Shown here piece after piece: positions 18,630-28,988 of a stretch of 64,000 nt of DNA. The notes below the pieces were generated by a model. It saw only the letters and a list, made by a program, of their open reading frames with translations, was not told the DNA's origin and did not search any database. A program made the position numbers and the translations under genes. The DNA lies in NCBI RefSeq assembly GCF_000725885.1, contig NZ_JODR01000010.1, positions 124,001 through 188,000 on the forward strand, read 5' to 3'. Origin of the DNA: Streptomyces albus subsp. albus (lineage in GTDB: Bacteria > Actinomycetota > Actinomycetes > Streptomycetales > Streptomycetaceae). Within the stretch, counting starts at the first letter, position 1, and each line of letters opens with the position of its first letter.

Positions 18630-18933
18630 CGAGGGGGCCTCCTGTGGCGGAACGCAGACCCGCGACGATGCGCCTGCCGCCGATGGGGACCAGGGCGACG
18701 TCGACGGGGATGCCGGGCTCGAAACGGACGGCGGTGCCGGCCGCGATGTCGAGGCGCTTGCCCCGCGCGGCCTCGCGGTCGAACTCCAGTCCGGGATTGG
18801 CCTCGGCGAAGTGGTAGTGGGAGCCGACCTGGACGGGGCGGTCGGCGGCGTTGAGCACGGTCAGCCGGGTCACCTCGGCACCCTCGTTGACCGGCACCGG
18901 GTCCTCGGCGTAGAGGATCTCTCCGGGAATCAT
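18622..18933 (-). CDS. ureB: Urease subunit beta
   Basis: 103 residues. [18 protein letters not shown] and the [19 protein letters not shown] segment are diagnostic for the small beta subunit. It packs on UreC and is separate from UreA, as in most bacteria. It overlaps ureC by 8 nt and starts 25 nt after ureA. Confidence 0.97.
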   Translation of the reverse strand: MIPGEILYAEDPVPVNEGAEVTRLTVLNAADRPVQVGSHYHFAEANPGLEFDREAARGKRLDIAAGTAVRFEPGIPVDVALVPIGGRRIVAGLRSATGGPLDA

Positions 18934-18958
18934 GGTGTACGGCTCCTGGTCGGTGCGG

Positions 18959-19261
18959 TCAGGTGATCGGTTCGTGGACGGTCACGAGCTTGGTGCCGTC
19001 GGGGAACGTGGCCTCGACCTGCACGTCGTGGAGCATCTCGGGGATGCCCTCCATGACGTCGTCGCGGGTGAGGACCTGCCGGCCGGACTCCATGAGCTGG
19101 GCGACGGTGCGCCCGTCGCGGGCGCCCTCCAGCACGTGCGCGGTGATCAGCGCGACGGCCTCGGGGTGGTTCAGGCGCAGGCCGCGGTCCTTGCGCCGTT
19201 GTGCCACATCGGCCGCGACATGAATGAGCAGACGCTCCTGCTCATGCGGGGTCAATTGCAT
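18959..19261 (-). CDS. ureA: Urease subunit gamma
   Basis: 100 residues. [20 protein letters not shown] and [10 protein letters not shown], and the C-terminal [17 protein letters not shown], are the gamma subunit signature. ATG 19261 has GGAG 5 nt upstream; the frame opens earlier without homology. First gene of ureABCFGD. No ureE and no nickel permease gene are nearby. Confidence 0.97.
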   Translation of the reverse strand: MQLTPHEQERLLIHVAADVAQRRKDRGLRLNHPEAVALITAHVLEGARDGRTVAQLMESGRQVLTRDDVMEGIPEMLHDVQVEATFPDGTKLVTVHEPIT

Positions 19262-19461
19262 ACTCTCCACCTCACCGTCGTCGCCGGGTTCGGGGACGCC
19301 CGGTTCACTCACGGCGACGACACACGTCGGTAGATGTATCACACATACGACACTCCGGGCTCAACTGCCCCGGAGATTACGGCGACGACACTTCGTTGCT
19401 GTGAACAACTCTTTTCGGAACCGTATCTTCCGCGGCCCTTCCCAAGAGTCTCAGACGGCCG
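19262..19461 (-). promoter_or_regulatory. Region upstream of the urease operon
   Basis: 200 nt between the TetR gene end and ureA. CTCCGGG (19353-19359) and CCCGGAG (19369-19375) form a perfect 7-nt hairpin that may end the TetR transcript. GTAT-CACAC-ATAC nearby is a short inverted repeat, close to where the ure promoter should lie. No clear Nur or NikR box was found by eye. Confidence 0.35.
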
Positions 19462-20100
19462 TCAGCCGGCCGCCCCGGACCCCTCCCCCGGCGGCACCGT
19501 CATCGAGACCAGGGCGCGCAGCCCCCTGGCGAACTCCTCCGGGGCGATGCCGCCCCACAGCGCCTGCTGGACGAGGTACCCCTGGACCGCGCCAATAAGG
19601 GTGCGCGCCACGTGCACGGTGTTCGCCTGGCGGTCCACCCAGCCGCGCGCCTGGTACTCCTCGACCAGCCGGGCCCACTCCACAGTCAGCTGGGCGTACG
19701 CCTCGTTCACCGCCTCGGCCAGCTCGGCATTGCGCAGCGCCTCGCTCCAGATCTGCACCAGCAGCCGGGGGAGTTCCCGCGCGTCCTCGCCCGCCCCCAT
19801 GGCCTCCTTCAGCCGGCCGAAGACCTCGACGAACAGATCGTCCGGCGTCGGCGGGATCCGGTCCGCGCCGAGCTGGTCGAAGGAGGCCCGGACCACCGCC
19901 AGCGCCTCTCGCGCCACCGCGACGACGATCTCCTCCTTGCCGGTGAAGTAGCGGTAGACGGCCCCCGCGGACAGTCCGCTCTCCCGGAGCACGTCCTGCA
20001 TCGAGGCGGCCTGGAAACCGTCTCGCAGAAAGGCGCGGCGCGCCCCGGCGAGGATCTGACGGCGGCGGGCTGCGAGGTGTGCGGCGGGGACGCGGGGCAT
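19462..20100 (-). CDS. TetR/AcrR family transcriptional regulator
   Basis: 212 residues. HTH at about 25-55 (MQDVLRESGLSAGAVYRYF) and a helical ligand domain (GYLVQQALWGGIAP). It is upstream of the urease operon on the same strand and divergent from the secreted aminopeptidase gene; neither is proven as a target. TAGGGT ends 6 nt before the ATG, and there is no ribosome binding site, so it is probably leaderless. Confidence 0.92.
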   Translation of the reverse strand: MPRVPAAHLAARRRQILAGARRAFLRDGFQAASMQDVLRESGLSAGAVYRYFTGKEEIVVAVAREALAVVRASFDQLGADRIPPTPDDLFVEVFGRLKEAMGAGEDARELPRLLVQIWSEALRNAELAEAVNEAYAQLTVEWARLVEEYQARGWVDRQANTVHVARTLIGAVQGYLVQQALWGGIAPEEFARGLRALVSMTVPPGEGSGAAG

Positions 20101-20106
20101 GGACCC

Positions 20107-21361
<1,255 letters not shown>

Positions 21362-21439
21362 CCCGCGCGCCCGCGCGCGGACTCCGCGCCGGCCACGCGC
21401 GGAAAGCCCGCGCATCCGCCGCCGGCCGCCCGCGCGGGC

Positions 21440-21748
21440 TCAGCGCTCCTGGCCCGGCCGCCCGTCACCGGCGGCCGGGCCGCGGTGTTCGGCGGCGATG
21501 CCGAAGCGCCGAGCCTCGGGCCGGACGGCGCCACCCACCTCGCGGAACGCGGAGACCGTACTGATGATCTCCTCCGGTTCCTGCTCGCTCTCACCCGCCT
21601 CCAGGCGTTCCAGGTCCGCTGCGGAGACCAGCCCCACGATCGGCTTGCCGTGCCGGGTGACCACGACGCGCTCGTTGCCGTAGACGACCCGATTGATCAG
21701 ATCCGCCAGCTCGGCCCGCGCCTGCGTCACCGGAATCTCGTAAGCCAT
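21440..21748 (-). CDS. Phd/YefM family antitoxin, no toxin adjacent
   Basis: 102 residues. The Phd fold is clear: IPVTQARAELADLINRVVYGNERVVVTRHGKPIVGLVS-type N-terminus with the VTRHGKP strand, then a helix and a Gly/Arg-rich tail. These proteins bind DNA and neutralise RelE/Doc-type toxins. No toxin gene is on either side, so it is an orphan or has another role. Leaderless by the TAGAAT box 6 nt before ATG. Confidence 0.85.
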   Translation of the reverse strand: MAYEIPVTQARAELADLINRVVYGNERVVVTRHGKPIVGLVSAADLERLEAGESEQEPEEIISTVSAFREVGGAVRPEARRFGIAAEHRGPAAGDGRPGQER

Positions 21749-21754
21749 GCGGCC

Positions 21755-21780
21755 ATTCTAGGCGCGCTGCGAAACCGCAG
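21755..21780 (-). promoter_or_regulatory. phd promoter with CTGCG-N4-CGCAG operator candidate
   Basis: TAGAAT (21760-21755) is 6 nt before the ATG. The perfect inverted repeat CTGCG-AAAC-CGCAG (21767-21780) lies between the -35 and -10 positions, where self-repression by a Phd protein would act. Confidence 0.5.
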
Positions 21781-21935
21781 GTCAGAGCCGTTTGCCCGGT
21801 CGCGCCACGCGCTGCTCCGGGGCCGCTCGCGCGGCGCGGCACCCCGGCCGGGCGAGGCGTCCGCCCTCTTCGCCGTCAGCGGAAACCCCCTTCGCCCCGG
21901 GGACGTTGACGGCGATTCATGGTTAGCTGCTCGGC

Positions 21936-21962
21936 GTACGTTCTGTACATCCTGTACGTTCT
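21936..21962 (+). repeat. Three tandem 9-bp repeats upstream of the clpP homologue
   Basis: GTACGTTCT, GTACATCCT and GTACGTTCT follow each other without a gap, 40 nt before the clpP start. In Streptomyces clp genes are controlled by ClgR or PopR; these repeats may be an activator site, but I cannot match them to either from memory. Confidence 0.6.
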
Positions 21963-22001
21963 CTTGCGGCGGCAGCCGCGACGACAGTGGAGTGCGACGC
22001 C

Positions 22002-22640
22002 ATGCGGAATCAGCCGACAGCCCGGTACGTCCTGCCCGAGTTCACGGAGCGCACCAGCAGCGGCCTGCGGACAATGGATCCGTACTCGAAGCTCCTCCAG
22101 GAACGGATCGTCTTCCTGGGCACGCAGATCGACGACACCTCGGCCAACGATGTGATGGCCCAGCTCATCCACCTCGAACACGCCGCGCCGGACCAGGACA
22201 TCTCGCTCTACATCAACTCGCCCGGCGGTTCGTTCACCGCGATGACCGCCATCTACGACACGATGCGGTTCGTCTCCTGCGACATCGAGACCGTCTGCCT
22301 GGGACAGGCGGCCTCGGCCGCCTCGGTACTGCTGGCCGCCGGGACACCCGGCAAACGGCTCGCGCTGCCCGGGGCGCGCATCCTCATCCACCAGCCCTCC
22401 CTCGGCGAGCCCGCACAGGGGCAGATCGCCGATCTGGAGATCCACGCCCAGGAGATGCTCCGCACCCGCCGGCTGCTGGAGGAGCTGTACGAGCGCCACA
22501 CCGGCCTGCCCCGCAACAAGATCAGCGCGGATCTGGAACGCGACAAGATCTTCACCGCGCAGGAGGCCGTCGAGTACGGGCTGATCGACCGGCTCACCAC
22601 CAGCCGCAAGTCCGCGCCCCTCGGCCCGGCGCAGCGGTGA
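22002..22640 (+). CDS. ATP-dependent Clp protease proteolytic subunit (ClpP2-like)
   Basis: 212 residues. Catalytic triad complete: Ser105 in GQAASAAS, His130 in RILIHQPS, Asp181 in ERDKIF. The start [25 protein letters not shown] is the ClpP2-type N-terminus that docks the Clp ATPase. Streptomycetes have several clpP genes, usually in pairs; here only one is present, followed 10 nt later by a small unknown gene. ATG 22002 is used; a GTG 15 nt upstream is possible. Confidence 0.93.
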   Translation: MRNQPTARYVLPEFTERTSSGLRTMDPYSKLLQERIVFLGTQIDDTSANDVMAQLIHLEHAAPDQDISLYINSPGGSFTAMTAIYDTMRFVSCDIETVCLGQAASAASVLLAAGTPGKRLALPGARILIHQPSLGEPAQGQIADLEIHAQEMLRTRRLLEELYERHTGLPRNKISADLERDKIFTAQEAVEYGLIDRLTTSRKSAPLGPAQR

Positions 22641-22650
22641 GGCCGGGACG

Positions 22651-22989
22651 GTGAGCCGGCCGTGGCCGCCCGAACCGCCGCCGCTGCCCGCCCTCACCCG
22701 GGCCGAGTGCGACGTGATCGACGCCTATCTCGACGCACTGGACCTGCTGGGCCGGATCAACCCGGCCCGCGGCCGTGACACCTACCGCGGTCTGCGGGCC
22801 GCCCAGGGGCTGGTGGCCGCGGTCACCCGGCTGCGGGACGCGCTGACGCTGATGCACGAGCGGGGTGAGAGCGAACTGCACGCGGCCACGCTGGAGCGGG
22901 CGTTGCGCGTGCTCGACGGAGAACGGCGGGCCGCCCTGGTCGGCCCGCCGGCCCCCCGCAGGCCGGACGAGGACGGGCCACGGCCGTGA
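22651..22989 (+). CDS. Small helical protein next to clpP, 112 aa, unknown
   Basis: GTG 22651 lies 10 nt after the clpP stop, so the genes are very likely co-transcribed. A Pro-rich start is followed by three amphipathic helices (ECDVIDAYLDALDLLGRI, LRAAQGLVAAVTRLRDALTL, ATLERALRVLDGERRAAL) and a Pro-rich tail. No family is recognised. The context suggests a ClpP-related adaptor or simply a passenger gene. Confidence 0.6.
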   Translation: MSRPWPPEPPPLPALTRAECDVIDAYLDALDLLGRINPARGRDTYRGLRAAQGLVAAVTRLRDALTLMHERGESELHAATLERALRVLDGERRAALVGPPAPRRPDEDGPRP

Positions 22990-23019
22990 ACGGCGGGGTT
23001 CCAGCAGACGAGACACGGG

Positions 23020-23048
23020 TTGGAGGCCGCAGCGGAGCGGATTAAAGT
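23020..23048 (+). promoter_or_regulatory. Promoter for the EamA leader transcript
   Basis: TTGGAG (23020-23025), exactly 17 nt, TAAAGT (23043-23048). Transcription would start at about 23055-23056, which is the ATG of the 13-residue leader peptide. Confidence 0.65.
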
Positions 23049-23055
23049 GACGATC

Positions 23056-23097
23056 ATGATTTCGGTGACGACGACCGTATCCCCGCCCGCCGCGTAA
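23056..23097 (+). CDS. Leader peptide MISVTTTVSPPAA (13 aa)
   Basis: A complete short reading frame begins 7 nt after the -10 box, so it can be translated as a leaderless message. It is rich in Thr, Val, Ser and Ile codons (ISVTTTVS) and ends at TAA inside the loop of a perfect hairpin. Placement, codon bias and the hairpins that follow fit a regulatory leader peptide for the EamA exporter gene 108 nt downstream. Thr/Ile/Val control, by analogy with thr leaders, is an inference. Confidence 0.55.
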   Translation: MISVTTTVSPPAA

Positions 23098-23198
23098 GGC
23101 GGGCCGCCACACGGAACCGCCGCGACGGAGACGCCCTCCGCCGCGGAGATCGGTGGTGCCCGCGGACGGGACACCATCCGTTCTCTCCTCACGCGGAG
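23085..23198 (+). promoter_or_regulatory. Attenuator-like leader with three hairpins
   Basis: Hairpin 1: GCCCGCC (23085-23091) with GGCGGGC (23098-23104), loop containing the leader stop codon. Hairpin 2: 11-nt arms 23120-23130 and 23136-23146 with one mismatch. Hairpin 3: 23152-23162 with 23167-23178 (one bulge). The 3' arm of hairpin 2 contains CTCCGC, which is complementary to the GCGGAG ribosome binding site (23193-23198) of the exporter gene, so alternative pairing could hide that site. Confidence 0.55.
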
Positions 23199-23205
23199 CG
23201 TTTTC

Positions 23206-24174
23206 GTGCCGACTTCATCCTTCGGCCTGCCCGTCGGGCGTGGCCTGTTCTACCTCGCCGTCGCCGGTGCCACCTGGGGCACCACCGGAGCGGCCGTCGA
23301 TCTCCTCTACGCGGGCAGCGGCCTGGGCCCGCTCGCCGTCTCCTTCTGGCGCTATGCGAGCGGGCTCGCCCTGCTGCTGGCGGGCCGCGCGCTGCTGGCG
23401 GCCGTCCGGCGCCGGTCCGACAGGGCGGGGGCGGTGCGCTCCCGCACCCGCCTCACCCGCTCGCGGCTCACACTGCGGGTGACCACCGGACTGTGCCTGG
23501 CCGTCTTCCAGACCGCATACTTCGCGGCCGTACCGGCCACCGGCGTCGCGGTCGCCACCATCGTGACGCTCGGCGCCAGCCCGGTGTTCGTGGCGGTGGG
23601 CGCCCGGCTGACGCTGGGGGAACGGCTGGGCCGGGGCGGCGCCGCGGCCGTCGCCGCCGCCCTGACCGGGCTGGCCGTGCTGGTGCTCGGCGACCACGGG
23701 GGCGGGGTGCACGCGGACGGCGTCGCACTGGCACTGCTGGCCGCCGCCTCCTTCGCCGGGTCGGTCGTCCTGGCCCGCCGGGCGGGCAGCGCGCAGAACG
23801 CGGAGAACTCCTTCACCCTGACCGTCTGGTCGTTCACCGTCGGCGCCGTGGTGCTGCTGCCGTTCGCACTGGCCGAGGGCGCGCTGCCGCAGACCGACGG
23901 ACTCGCGCGTGGGGCGCTGCTGTTGCTGTACGTCGCGGCTGTGCCGACCGCGCTGGCGTACCCCCTGTACTTCGCCGGCACGGCCGTCGTACGCGCCGCC
24001 ACCGCGTCGGTCGTCATGCTGATCGAACCGGTGAGCGCGGCCGTCCTCGCCGTCGGACTGCTCGGCGAACGGCTGACGGTACCAACGTGCATGGGCACTC
24101 TCGTGCTGCTGACAGCCGTGCTCTTCCTGACACGGGCCGAAACGGCACGCACGGAGACGGCACCCTCCGCCTAG
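23206..24174 (+). CDS. EamA/DMT family transporter
   Basis: 322 residues, ten hydrophobic segments in two EamA repeats; the first starts [15 protein letters not shown] and the second [20 protein letters not shown]. The motif [17 protein letters not shown] ends the second repeat. RhtA/YdcZ-like members export amino acids or related metabolites. Start is GTG 23206 with GCGGAG 8 nt upstream. The leader peptide upstream suggests control linked to amino acid supply or ribosome stalling. Confidence 0.9.
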   Translation: MPTSSFGLPVGRGLFYLAVAGATWGTTGAAVDLLYAGSGLGPLAVSFWRYASGLALLLAGRALLAAVRRRSDRAGAVRSRTRLTRSRLTLRVTTGLCLAVFQTAYFAAVPATGVAVATIVTLGASPVFVAVGARLTLGERLGRGGAAAVAAALTGLAVLVLGDHGGGVHADGVALALLAAASFAGSVVLARRAGSAQNAENSFTLTVWSFTVGAVVLLPFALAEGALPQTDGLARGALLLLYVAAVPTALAYPLYFAGTAVVRAATASVVMLIEPVSAAVLAVGLLGERLTVPTCMGTLVLLTAVLFLTRAETARTETAPSA

Positions 24175-24259
24175 GCCGCCGCGACGGAACGCGAGCGCCG
24201 GCAACTCACCGGACCGGCCGCCGGAGGTCGAGGAATTCCCACGTCCCTGTCTCTCCCGT

Positions 24260-24307
24260 GCCGGCCGGGCGGCGGGCAGCGTCGATGCTGCCCGGCGTCC
24301 GGCCGGC
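24260..24307. terminator. Long terminator hairpin between convergent genes
   Basis: GCCGGCCGG (24260-24268) and GGGCAGC (24274-24280) pair with GCTGCCC (24287-24293) and CCGGCCGGC (24299-24307), a 6-nt loop and one 5-nt internal loop. It separates genes ending at 24174 and 24340. Confidence 0.72.
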
Positions 24308-24339
24308 GCCCGCTCGCCGACGCGGCGGGAGGCGGGAGT

Positions 24340-24771
24340 TCAGCCCGTGGGAAGTGGTTGCCAGGGGAGTTCCACCCAGACCGTCTTGCCGCCGTGCCGC
24401 GCCGGGGTGACGGCCATCCTGCCGCCGGACTCGGCGGTCAGTGAGCGGACGATGACCAGGCCGCGTCCGTTGTCCTGCTGCACCGCGGCGGGAAGGCGGC
24501 GCGGCCTGCGCGGGTGGCTGTCGGTGACCCCCAGCCGCAGCCGCTCGGTGCCCTCCAGCCGCAGCTCGACCGTGAAGGACGGCGACTGTCCGCAGGTGTG
24601 CTGCACGGCGTTGGTGGCGAGTTCGGAGACGATCAGCCGCAGCATGTCCACGGTCTCCGCCCGCTCGGACAGCCCCCAGGACAGCAGGACGTCGGTGACA
24701 TGACGGCGTGCGGTGGTGACGGAGGCGGGCTCGCTCGGCAGGGTGAGCGTGACTTCCTGATTGTCTGCCAT
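24340..24771 (-). CDS. ATP-binding protein of the RsbW-like anti-sigma family
   Basis: 143 residues: a lone GHKL ATPase fold with the N box SELATNAVQHT and the G region DNGRGLVIVRSL. Dozens of such proteins exist in Streptomyces; some are anti-sigma factors or partners of STAS and PP2C proteins, most are uncharacterised. No sigma factor or STAS gene is adjacent. ATG 24771 is chosen where homology begins; the frame is open upstream. Confidence 0.85.
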   Translation of the reverse strand: MADNQEVTLTLPSEPASVTTARRHVTDVLLSWGLSERAETVDMLRLIVSELATNAVQHTCGQSPSFTVELRLEGTERLRLGVTDSHPRRPRRLPAAVQQDNGRGLVIVRSLTAESGGRMAVTPARHGGKTVWVELPWQPLPTG

Positions 24772-25055
24772 GGCGAGGGCGTCCCTTTCCCGGGGCCGTT
24801 GGCTCCTCTGTCGGGCGGCGCGGGCTCCTCCTGGTGACGGAGCGGCCCGGACAGCCGCTGCGCGACAGAGTGCCATTCCCGGCGCCGCCACGCGGCCGAT
24901 CACCCCGCCCGGACGGCCATCTGTCGCCCGATGCGGTGAACTCTTGCGACATCGCCCCTATGTGACCTTCTCGGGGACGTATCACCCCCGCGCGTGCGGA
25001 GAGCGCCCGCCCCGCGTACGGGGACCGCGCGGGGCGAGGGCCCGTCGCGGGCGGG

Positions 25056-26237
25056 TCAGCCGCGGTGCGGTGCCGTCGCGACCACCAGTGCGACCGCACG
25101 GTCGATCTCGGCCTCGGTCAGATCGCCGCGCACGGTCAGCCGCAGCCGGGAGACGCCGTCGGGCACGGACGGCGGGCGGAAGCAGCCCGCGTGGACACCG
25201 GCCGCGCGCAGTGCCGCCGCCCAGTCCACCGCCGCGTGCGGGGAGGGCGCCCGGACGGAGACGACGGCGGCGTCCGGCCGGGCCGCCTCCAGTCCGGCGG
25301 CGGTCAGCCGCGCGTGCAGGCCGGCGGCGAGGGCCCGGGTGCGGGCGGCGCGCCCGGGTTCGCGGCGCAGCAGCCGCAGGGCGGCGAGCGCCGCACCGGT
25401 GGCGGCGGGCGCCAGCCCGGTGTCGAAGATGAACGTCCGCGCGGTGTTGACGAGATGGGCGATGACCCGCGCCGGTCCCAGCACGGCACCGCCCTGGCTG
25501 CCCAGCGCTTTGGAGAGGGTCACGGTCGCGACCGTACCGGGGCGGCCGGCCAGTCCGGTGGCGTACAGCGCTCCCCGTCCACCCTCGCCGAGCACGCCGA
25601 GCCCGTGCGCGTCGTCCACCAGGAGCCCGGCGCCGGCCCGGGCGCACACCTTCGCGAGCGCGCCCAGGGGTGCGGCGTCCCCGTCCACGGAGAAGACCGA
25701 GTCGGTGACCACGAGCGCCGGACCGCGCCCGGTGTACGCGGCGAGTTCCTTGGCGACGGCGTCCGGGTCGGCGTGCGCGGCGACGGCGGTGCGGGCCCGG
25801 GACAGCCGGCAGCCGTCGATCAGTGAGGCGTGGTTGCCGGCGTCGGACACCAGCAGCCCGGCGTCGCCGGGGGCGTTGGTGAGCGCGGTGACGGCGGCCA
25901 GGTTCGCGGTGTACCCGGAGGAGAGGACCAGTGCCGCCTCGAAACCGCAGAAGTCGGCCAGTTCCGCTTCGAGTTCGGCGTGGAGCGTGGTGGAGCCGGT
26001 CACCAGCCGGGAGCCGCCGGAGCCCGCGCCCCAGCGCCGGGCCGCTTCGGCCGCCGCCGCGGTGACGGCCGGGTGGCGGGAGAGGCCAAGGTAGTCGTTC
26101 CCGGCCAGGTCGAGCAGGGGTGAGCCGGCCGTGCGCGGGGTCAGGGTGCGCAGCAGTCCGGCCGAGCGGCGGGCGTCGAGGGCGGCTGCCGTCCACGCGA
26201 ACGGGTCATGGGGTGGCCGAGTCGTGTCGGGGGCCAT
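25056..26237 (-). CDS. bioF: 8-amino-7-oxononanoate synthase
   Basis: 393 residues. A PLP-dependent alpha-oxoamine synthase joining pimeloyl thioester and alanine, first committed step of the ring part of biotin synthesis. [13 protein letters not shown] at the start of the fold, the [12 protein letters not shown] segment, [13 protein letters not shown], and PLP Lys in [11 protein letters not shown] are all present. ATG 26237 follows GGAGGAAGG. Divergent from bioB with 189 nt between the starts. Confidence 0.96.
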   Translation of the reverse strand: MAPDTTRPPHDPFAWTAAALDARRSAGLLRTLTPRTAGSPLLDLAGNDYLGLSRHPAVTAAAAEAARRWGAGSGGSRLVTGSTTLHAELEAELADFCGFEAALVLSSGYTANLAAVTALTNAPGDAGLLVSDAGNHASLIDGCRLSRARTAVAAHADPDAVAKELAAYTGRGPALVVTDSVFSVDGDAAPLGALAKVCARAGAGLLVDDAHGLGVLGEGGRGALYATGLAGRPGTVATVTLSKALGSQGGAVLGPARVIAHLVNTARTFIFDTGLAPAATGAALAALRLLRREPGRAARTRALAAGLHARLTAAGLEAARPDAAVVSVRAPSPHAAVDWAAALRAAGVHAGCFRPPSVPDGVSRLRLTVRGDLTEAEIDRAVALVVATAPHRG

Positions 26238-26301
26238 GGGCCTTCCTCCGGTCGCACGCGTCGTCGGGTTCCGGGCGGCTGTTCCATCAGGATCTTTTGT
26301 A

Positions 26302-26326
26302 GGCAGTCAATAGAACCTAACCTGCC
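26302..26326. promoter_or_regulatory. Inverted repeat in the biotin divergent promoter
   Basis: GGCAG (26302-26306) and CTGCC (26322-26326) with 15 nt between. On the minus strand TTGACT overlaps the left arm and could be the -35 box of bioF. The spacing of arms resembles BirA-type operators, but the sequence is not that of the E. coli site, so the regulator is open. Confidence 0.45.
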
Positions 26327-26426
26327 ATCTCGGACGGTGACGTGTGACAACATCCACACCTCGCTCCAGCGGCCTTGTAGGGTTCCTCCATTACTCGGCA
26401 GGGCCGCATGGGCCAGGATCGTCCGC

Positions 26427-27629
26427 ATGGACGAGTTGCTGAATTCACTGGTGGAGACAGGGCTCCGCGGCGGGACGCCCACCCGAAGCGAAGCGCTCGC
26501 GGTGCTGCGCACGAGCGACGACGACCTGCTCGACGTGGTGGCCGCCGCCGGGAAGGTGCGCCGCCGCTGGTTCGGGCGCCGGGTCAAACTCAACTACCTG
26601 GTGAACCTCAAGTCCGGCTTGTGCCCGGAGGACTGTTCGTACTGTTCCCAGCGGCTCGGCTCCCAGGCGGACATCCTGAAGTACACCTGGCTCAAGCCCG
26701 AGGAGGCGGCCGACGCCGCGGCGGCCGGCGTGCGCGGCGGCGCCAAGCGGGTGTGCGTCGTGGCGAGCGGGCGCGGCCCCACGGACGGGGACGTGGCCCG
26801 GGTGTCACGGACGATCGAGGCCATCAAGGAGCGCACCGGCGGGGTGGAGGTGTGCGCCTGCCTCGGGCTGCTCTCGGACGGGCAGGCCGAACGGCTGCGG
26901 GCGGCCGGTGCCGACGCCTACAACCACAACCTCAACACCGCGGAGGCCACCTACGGCGACATCTGCACCACCCACACCTACGACGACCGGGTGGCGACGG
27001 TGAAGGAGGCGCGGACGGCCGGGCTCTCCCCCTGCTCCGGACTGATCGCCGGGATGGGCGAGAGCGACGAGGACCTGGTGGACGTCGTCTTCTCGCTGCG
27101 TGAACTGGACGTGGACTCGGTGCCCGTCAACTTCCTGCTGCCGTTCGAGGGCACGCCGCTGGCGGACCAGTGGAACCTGACACCGCAGCGGGTGCTGCGC
27201 ATCCTGGCCATGGTGCGGTTCGTCTGTCCGGACGTGGAGGTTCGGCTGGCTGCGGGACGCGAGGTCCATCTGCGCTCCCTCCAGCCGCTGGCACTGCACA
27301 TGGTCAACTCGATCTTCCTTGGCGACTACCTCACCAGCGAGGGGCAGGCCGGCAAGGCCGACCTGGAGATGATCGCGGACGCCGGTTTCGAGGTGGAGGA
27401 CGCGGAGACGACGACGATGCCCGCGCACCGGAACGGCGCCGGAGGAGCCGCCGGCGGCGCCGCCACCTCCGCCACGACCGTCGCGCAGGAGGCCGCCGCC
27501 GTGCCGGACGCCCCCGTACCGGAGTCCGCCGTACCGGAGTCCGCCGCCGCCGGGCGGCCCGAGCGGCCTCAGGCGCGGGTGGCCGTACGCAGGCGCGGGG
27601 CGGGGACGGAGCTGCCGCCCAATGCCTGA
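26427..27629 (+). CDS. bioB: Biotin synthase, radical SAM
   Basis: 400 residues. The radical SAM cluster motif CPEDCSYC gives Cys66, Cys70 and Cys73; NHNLNTA and the AGMGES region are conserved. Inserts sulphur into dethiobiotin. The enzyme proper ends near 345; the last 55 residues are an Ala/Pro/Glu/Gly-rich tail not found in most BioB. ATG 26427 has no ribosome binding site; CAGGAT 7 nt upstream with TTACTC 17 nt before it suggests a leaderless start. The stop overlaps bioA by 8 nt. Confidence 0.95.
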   Translation: MDELLNSLVETGLRGGTPTRSEALAVLRTSDDDLLDVVAAAGKVRRRWFGRRVKLNYLVNLKSGLCPEDCSYCSQRLGSQADILKYTWLKPEEAADAAAAGVRGGAKRVCVVASGRGPTDGDVARVSRTIEAIKERTGGVEVCACLGLLSDGQAERLRAAGADAYNHNLNTAEATYGDICTTHTYDDRVATVKEARTAGLSPCSGLIAGMGESDEDLVDVVFSLRELDVDSVPVNFLLPFEGTPLADQWNLTPQRVLRILAMVRFVCPDVEVRLAAGREVHLRSLQPLALHMVNSIFLGDYLTSEGQAGKADLEMIADAGFEVEDAETTTMPAHRNGAGGAAGGAATSATTVAQEAAAVPDAPVPESAVPESAAAGRPERPQARVAVRRRGAGTELPPNA

Positions 27630-28968
27630 CAGCGTGACGTTGCCGCAGCCCGCCGCGTGGACGCCCGCGCCCCCGCTCGACCCCGAGGCGCTCCTCGCCC
27701 TGGACCGGCGGCACGTGTGGCACCCGTACGCGCCGATGCCCGGGACGGCCGAACCGCTGGTGGTGGAGTCGGCCTCCGGCGTACGGCTGCGGCTGGCCCG
27801 CCCGGCCCACGGGCAGCGGGAACTGGTGGACGGTATGGCGTCCTGGTGGTCGGCCGTCCACGGCTACAACCACCCGGTGCTCAACGCGGCGGCCGGCGAC
27901 CAGCTCGGCCGGATGAGCCACGTCATGTTCGGCGGGCTCACCCACGAGCCGGCCGTGCGGCTGGCCGAACGGCTGGCCCGCATCAGCCCCGGCGACCTGG
28001 AACACGTCTTCCTGTGCGACTCGGGGTCCGTGGCCGTCGAGGTCGCGGTCAAGATGTGCCTCCAGTACTGGCGGTCGCTGGGCCGGCCGGAGAAACACCG
28101 GCTGATGACATGGCGGGGCGGCTACCACGGCGACACCTGGCAGCCGATGTCGGTGTGCGACCCGGAAGGCGGGATGCACCACCTGTGGTCCGGCACCCTG
28201 CCGGTGCAGGTGTTCGCCGAGGCCCCGCCGTCCGGCTTCGACGCGGAGCCCGACCCGGCGTACCTCACCCACCTGCACGAGACGGTGGCACGGCACGCGG
28301 ACGAACTGGCCGCCGTCATCGTCGAACCGGTGGTGCAGGGGGCCGGCGGAATGCGGTTTTACTCCCCCGCGTACCTACGGGCGCTGCGCGAGGCGTGCGA
28401 CGCGCACGGGGTGCTGCTGGTGCTGGACGAGATCGCCACCGGATTCGGCAGGACCGGCGAACTGTTCGCGGCGCACCACGCCGGGGTGGTGCCCGATGTG
28501 ATGTGCGTCGGCAAGGCACTGACCGGCGGCTATCTCTCGATGGCGGCGGCCTTGTGCACGCCGCGCGTGGCGGAGGGGATCGCGCGCGGCCCGGTACCGG
28601 TGCTGGCCCACGGTCCGACGTTCATGGGCAACCCGCTGGCCGCCGCCGTCGCGGGCGCCTCCCTCGACCTGCTGCTGTCCCAGGACTCGCGGGCCGAGGT
28701 GCGGCGGGTGGGCGACGGACTGCGTGCGGGGCTCGCCCGGGCGGCCGGGCTGCCCGGCGTGGTGGAGGCGAGCGTGCTGGGGGCGATCGCCGTCGTCCGC
28801 CTCGACCACGAGGTGGACGTGGCCGCCGCCACCCGCGCCGCCGTCCGGGCCGGGGTGTGGCTGCGGCCGTTCCGCGACATGGTGTACGCGATGCCCCCGT
28901 ACGTCACACCGGACGAGGACGTCGCACGGATCGCCGCCGCGATGTGCGCGGCGGCCCGGGAAGGCTGA
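27622..28968 (+). CDS. bioA: Adenosylmethionine-8-amino-7-oxononanoate aminotransferase
   Basis: 448 residues, class III aminotransferase. [10 protein letters not shown] near 29-38 is the BioA opening, with [16 protein letters not shown], the [13 protein letters not shown] region and PLP Lys in [11 protein letters not shown]. Uses SAM as amino donor to make 7,8-diaminopelargonate. ATG 27622 overlaps the bioB stop (ATGCCTGA), so translation is coupled. Confidence 0.97.
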   Translation: MPDSVTLPQPAAWTPAPPLDPEALLALDRRHVWHPYAPMPGTAEPLVVESASGVRLRLARPAHGQRELVDGMASWWSAVHGYNHPVLNAAAGDQLGRMSHVMFGGLTHEPAVRLAERLARISPGDLEHVFLCDSGSVAVEVAVKMCLQYWRSLGRPEKHRLMTWRGGYHGDTWQPMSVCDPEGGMHHLWSGTLPVQVFAEAPPSGFDAEPDPAYLTHLHETVARHADELAAVIVEPVVQGAGGMRFYSPAYLRALREACDAHGVLLVLDEIATGFGRTGELFAAHHAGVVPDVMCVGKALTGGYLSMAAALCTPRVAEGIARGPVPVLAHGPTFMGNPLAAAVAGASLDLLLSQDSRAEVRRVGDGLRAGLARAAGLPGVVEASVLGAIAVVRLDHEVDVAAATRAAVRAGVWLRPFRDMVYAMPPYVTPDEDVARIAAAMCAAAREG

Positions 28969-28988
28969 GAAGGGTGACGAGGAGCGGA

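Noticed and set aside
26208..26426. bioB start at 26208
   Set aside because: This would place coding sequence through the divergent bioF start and promoter; homology begins at MDELL (26427).
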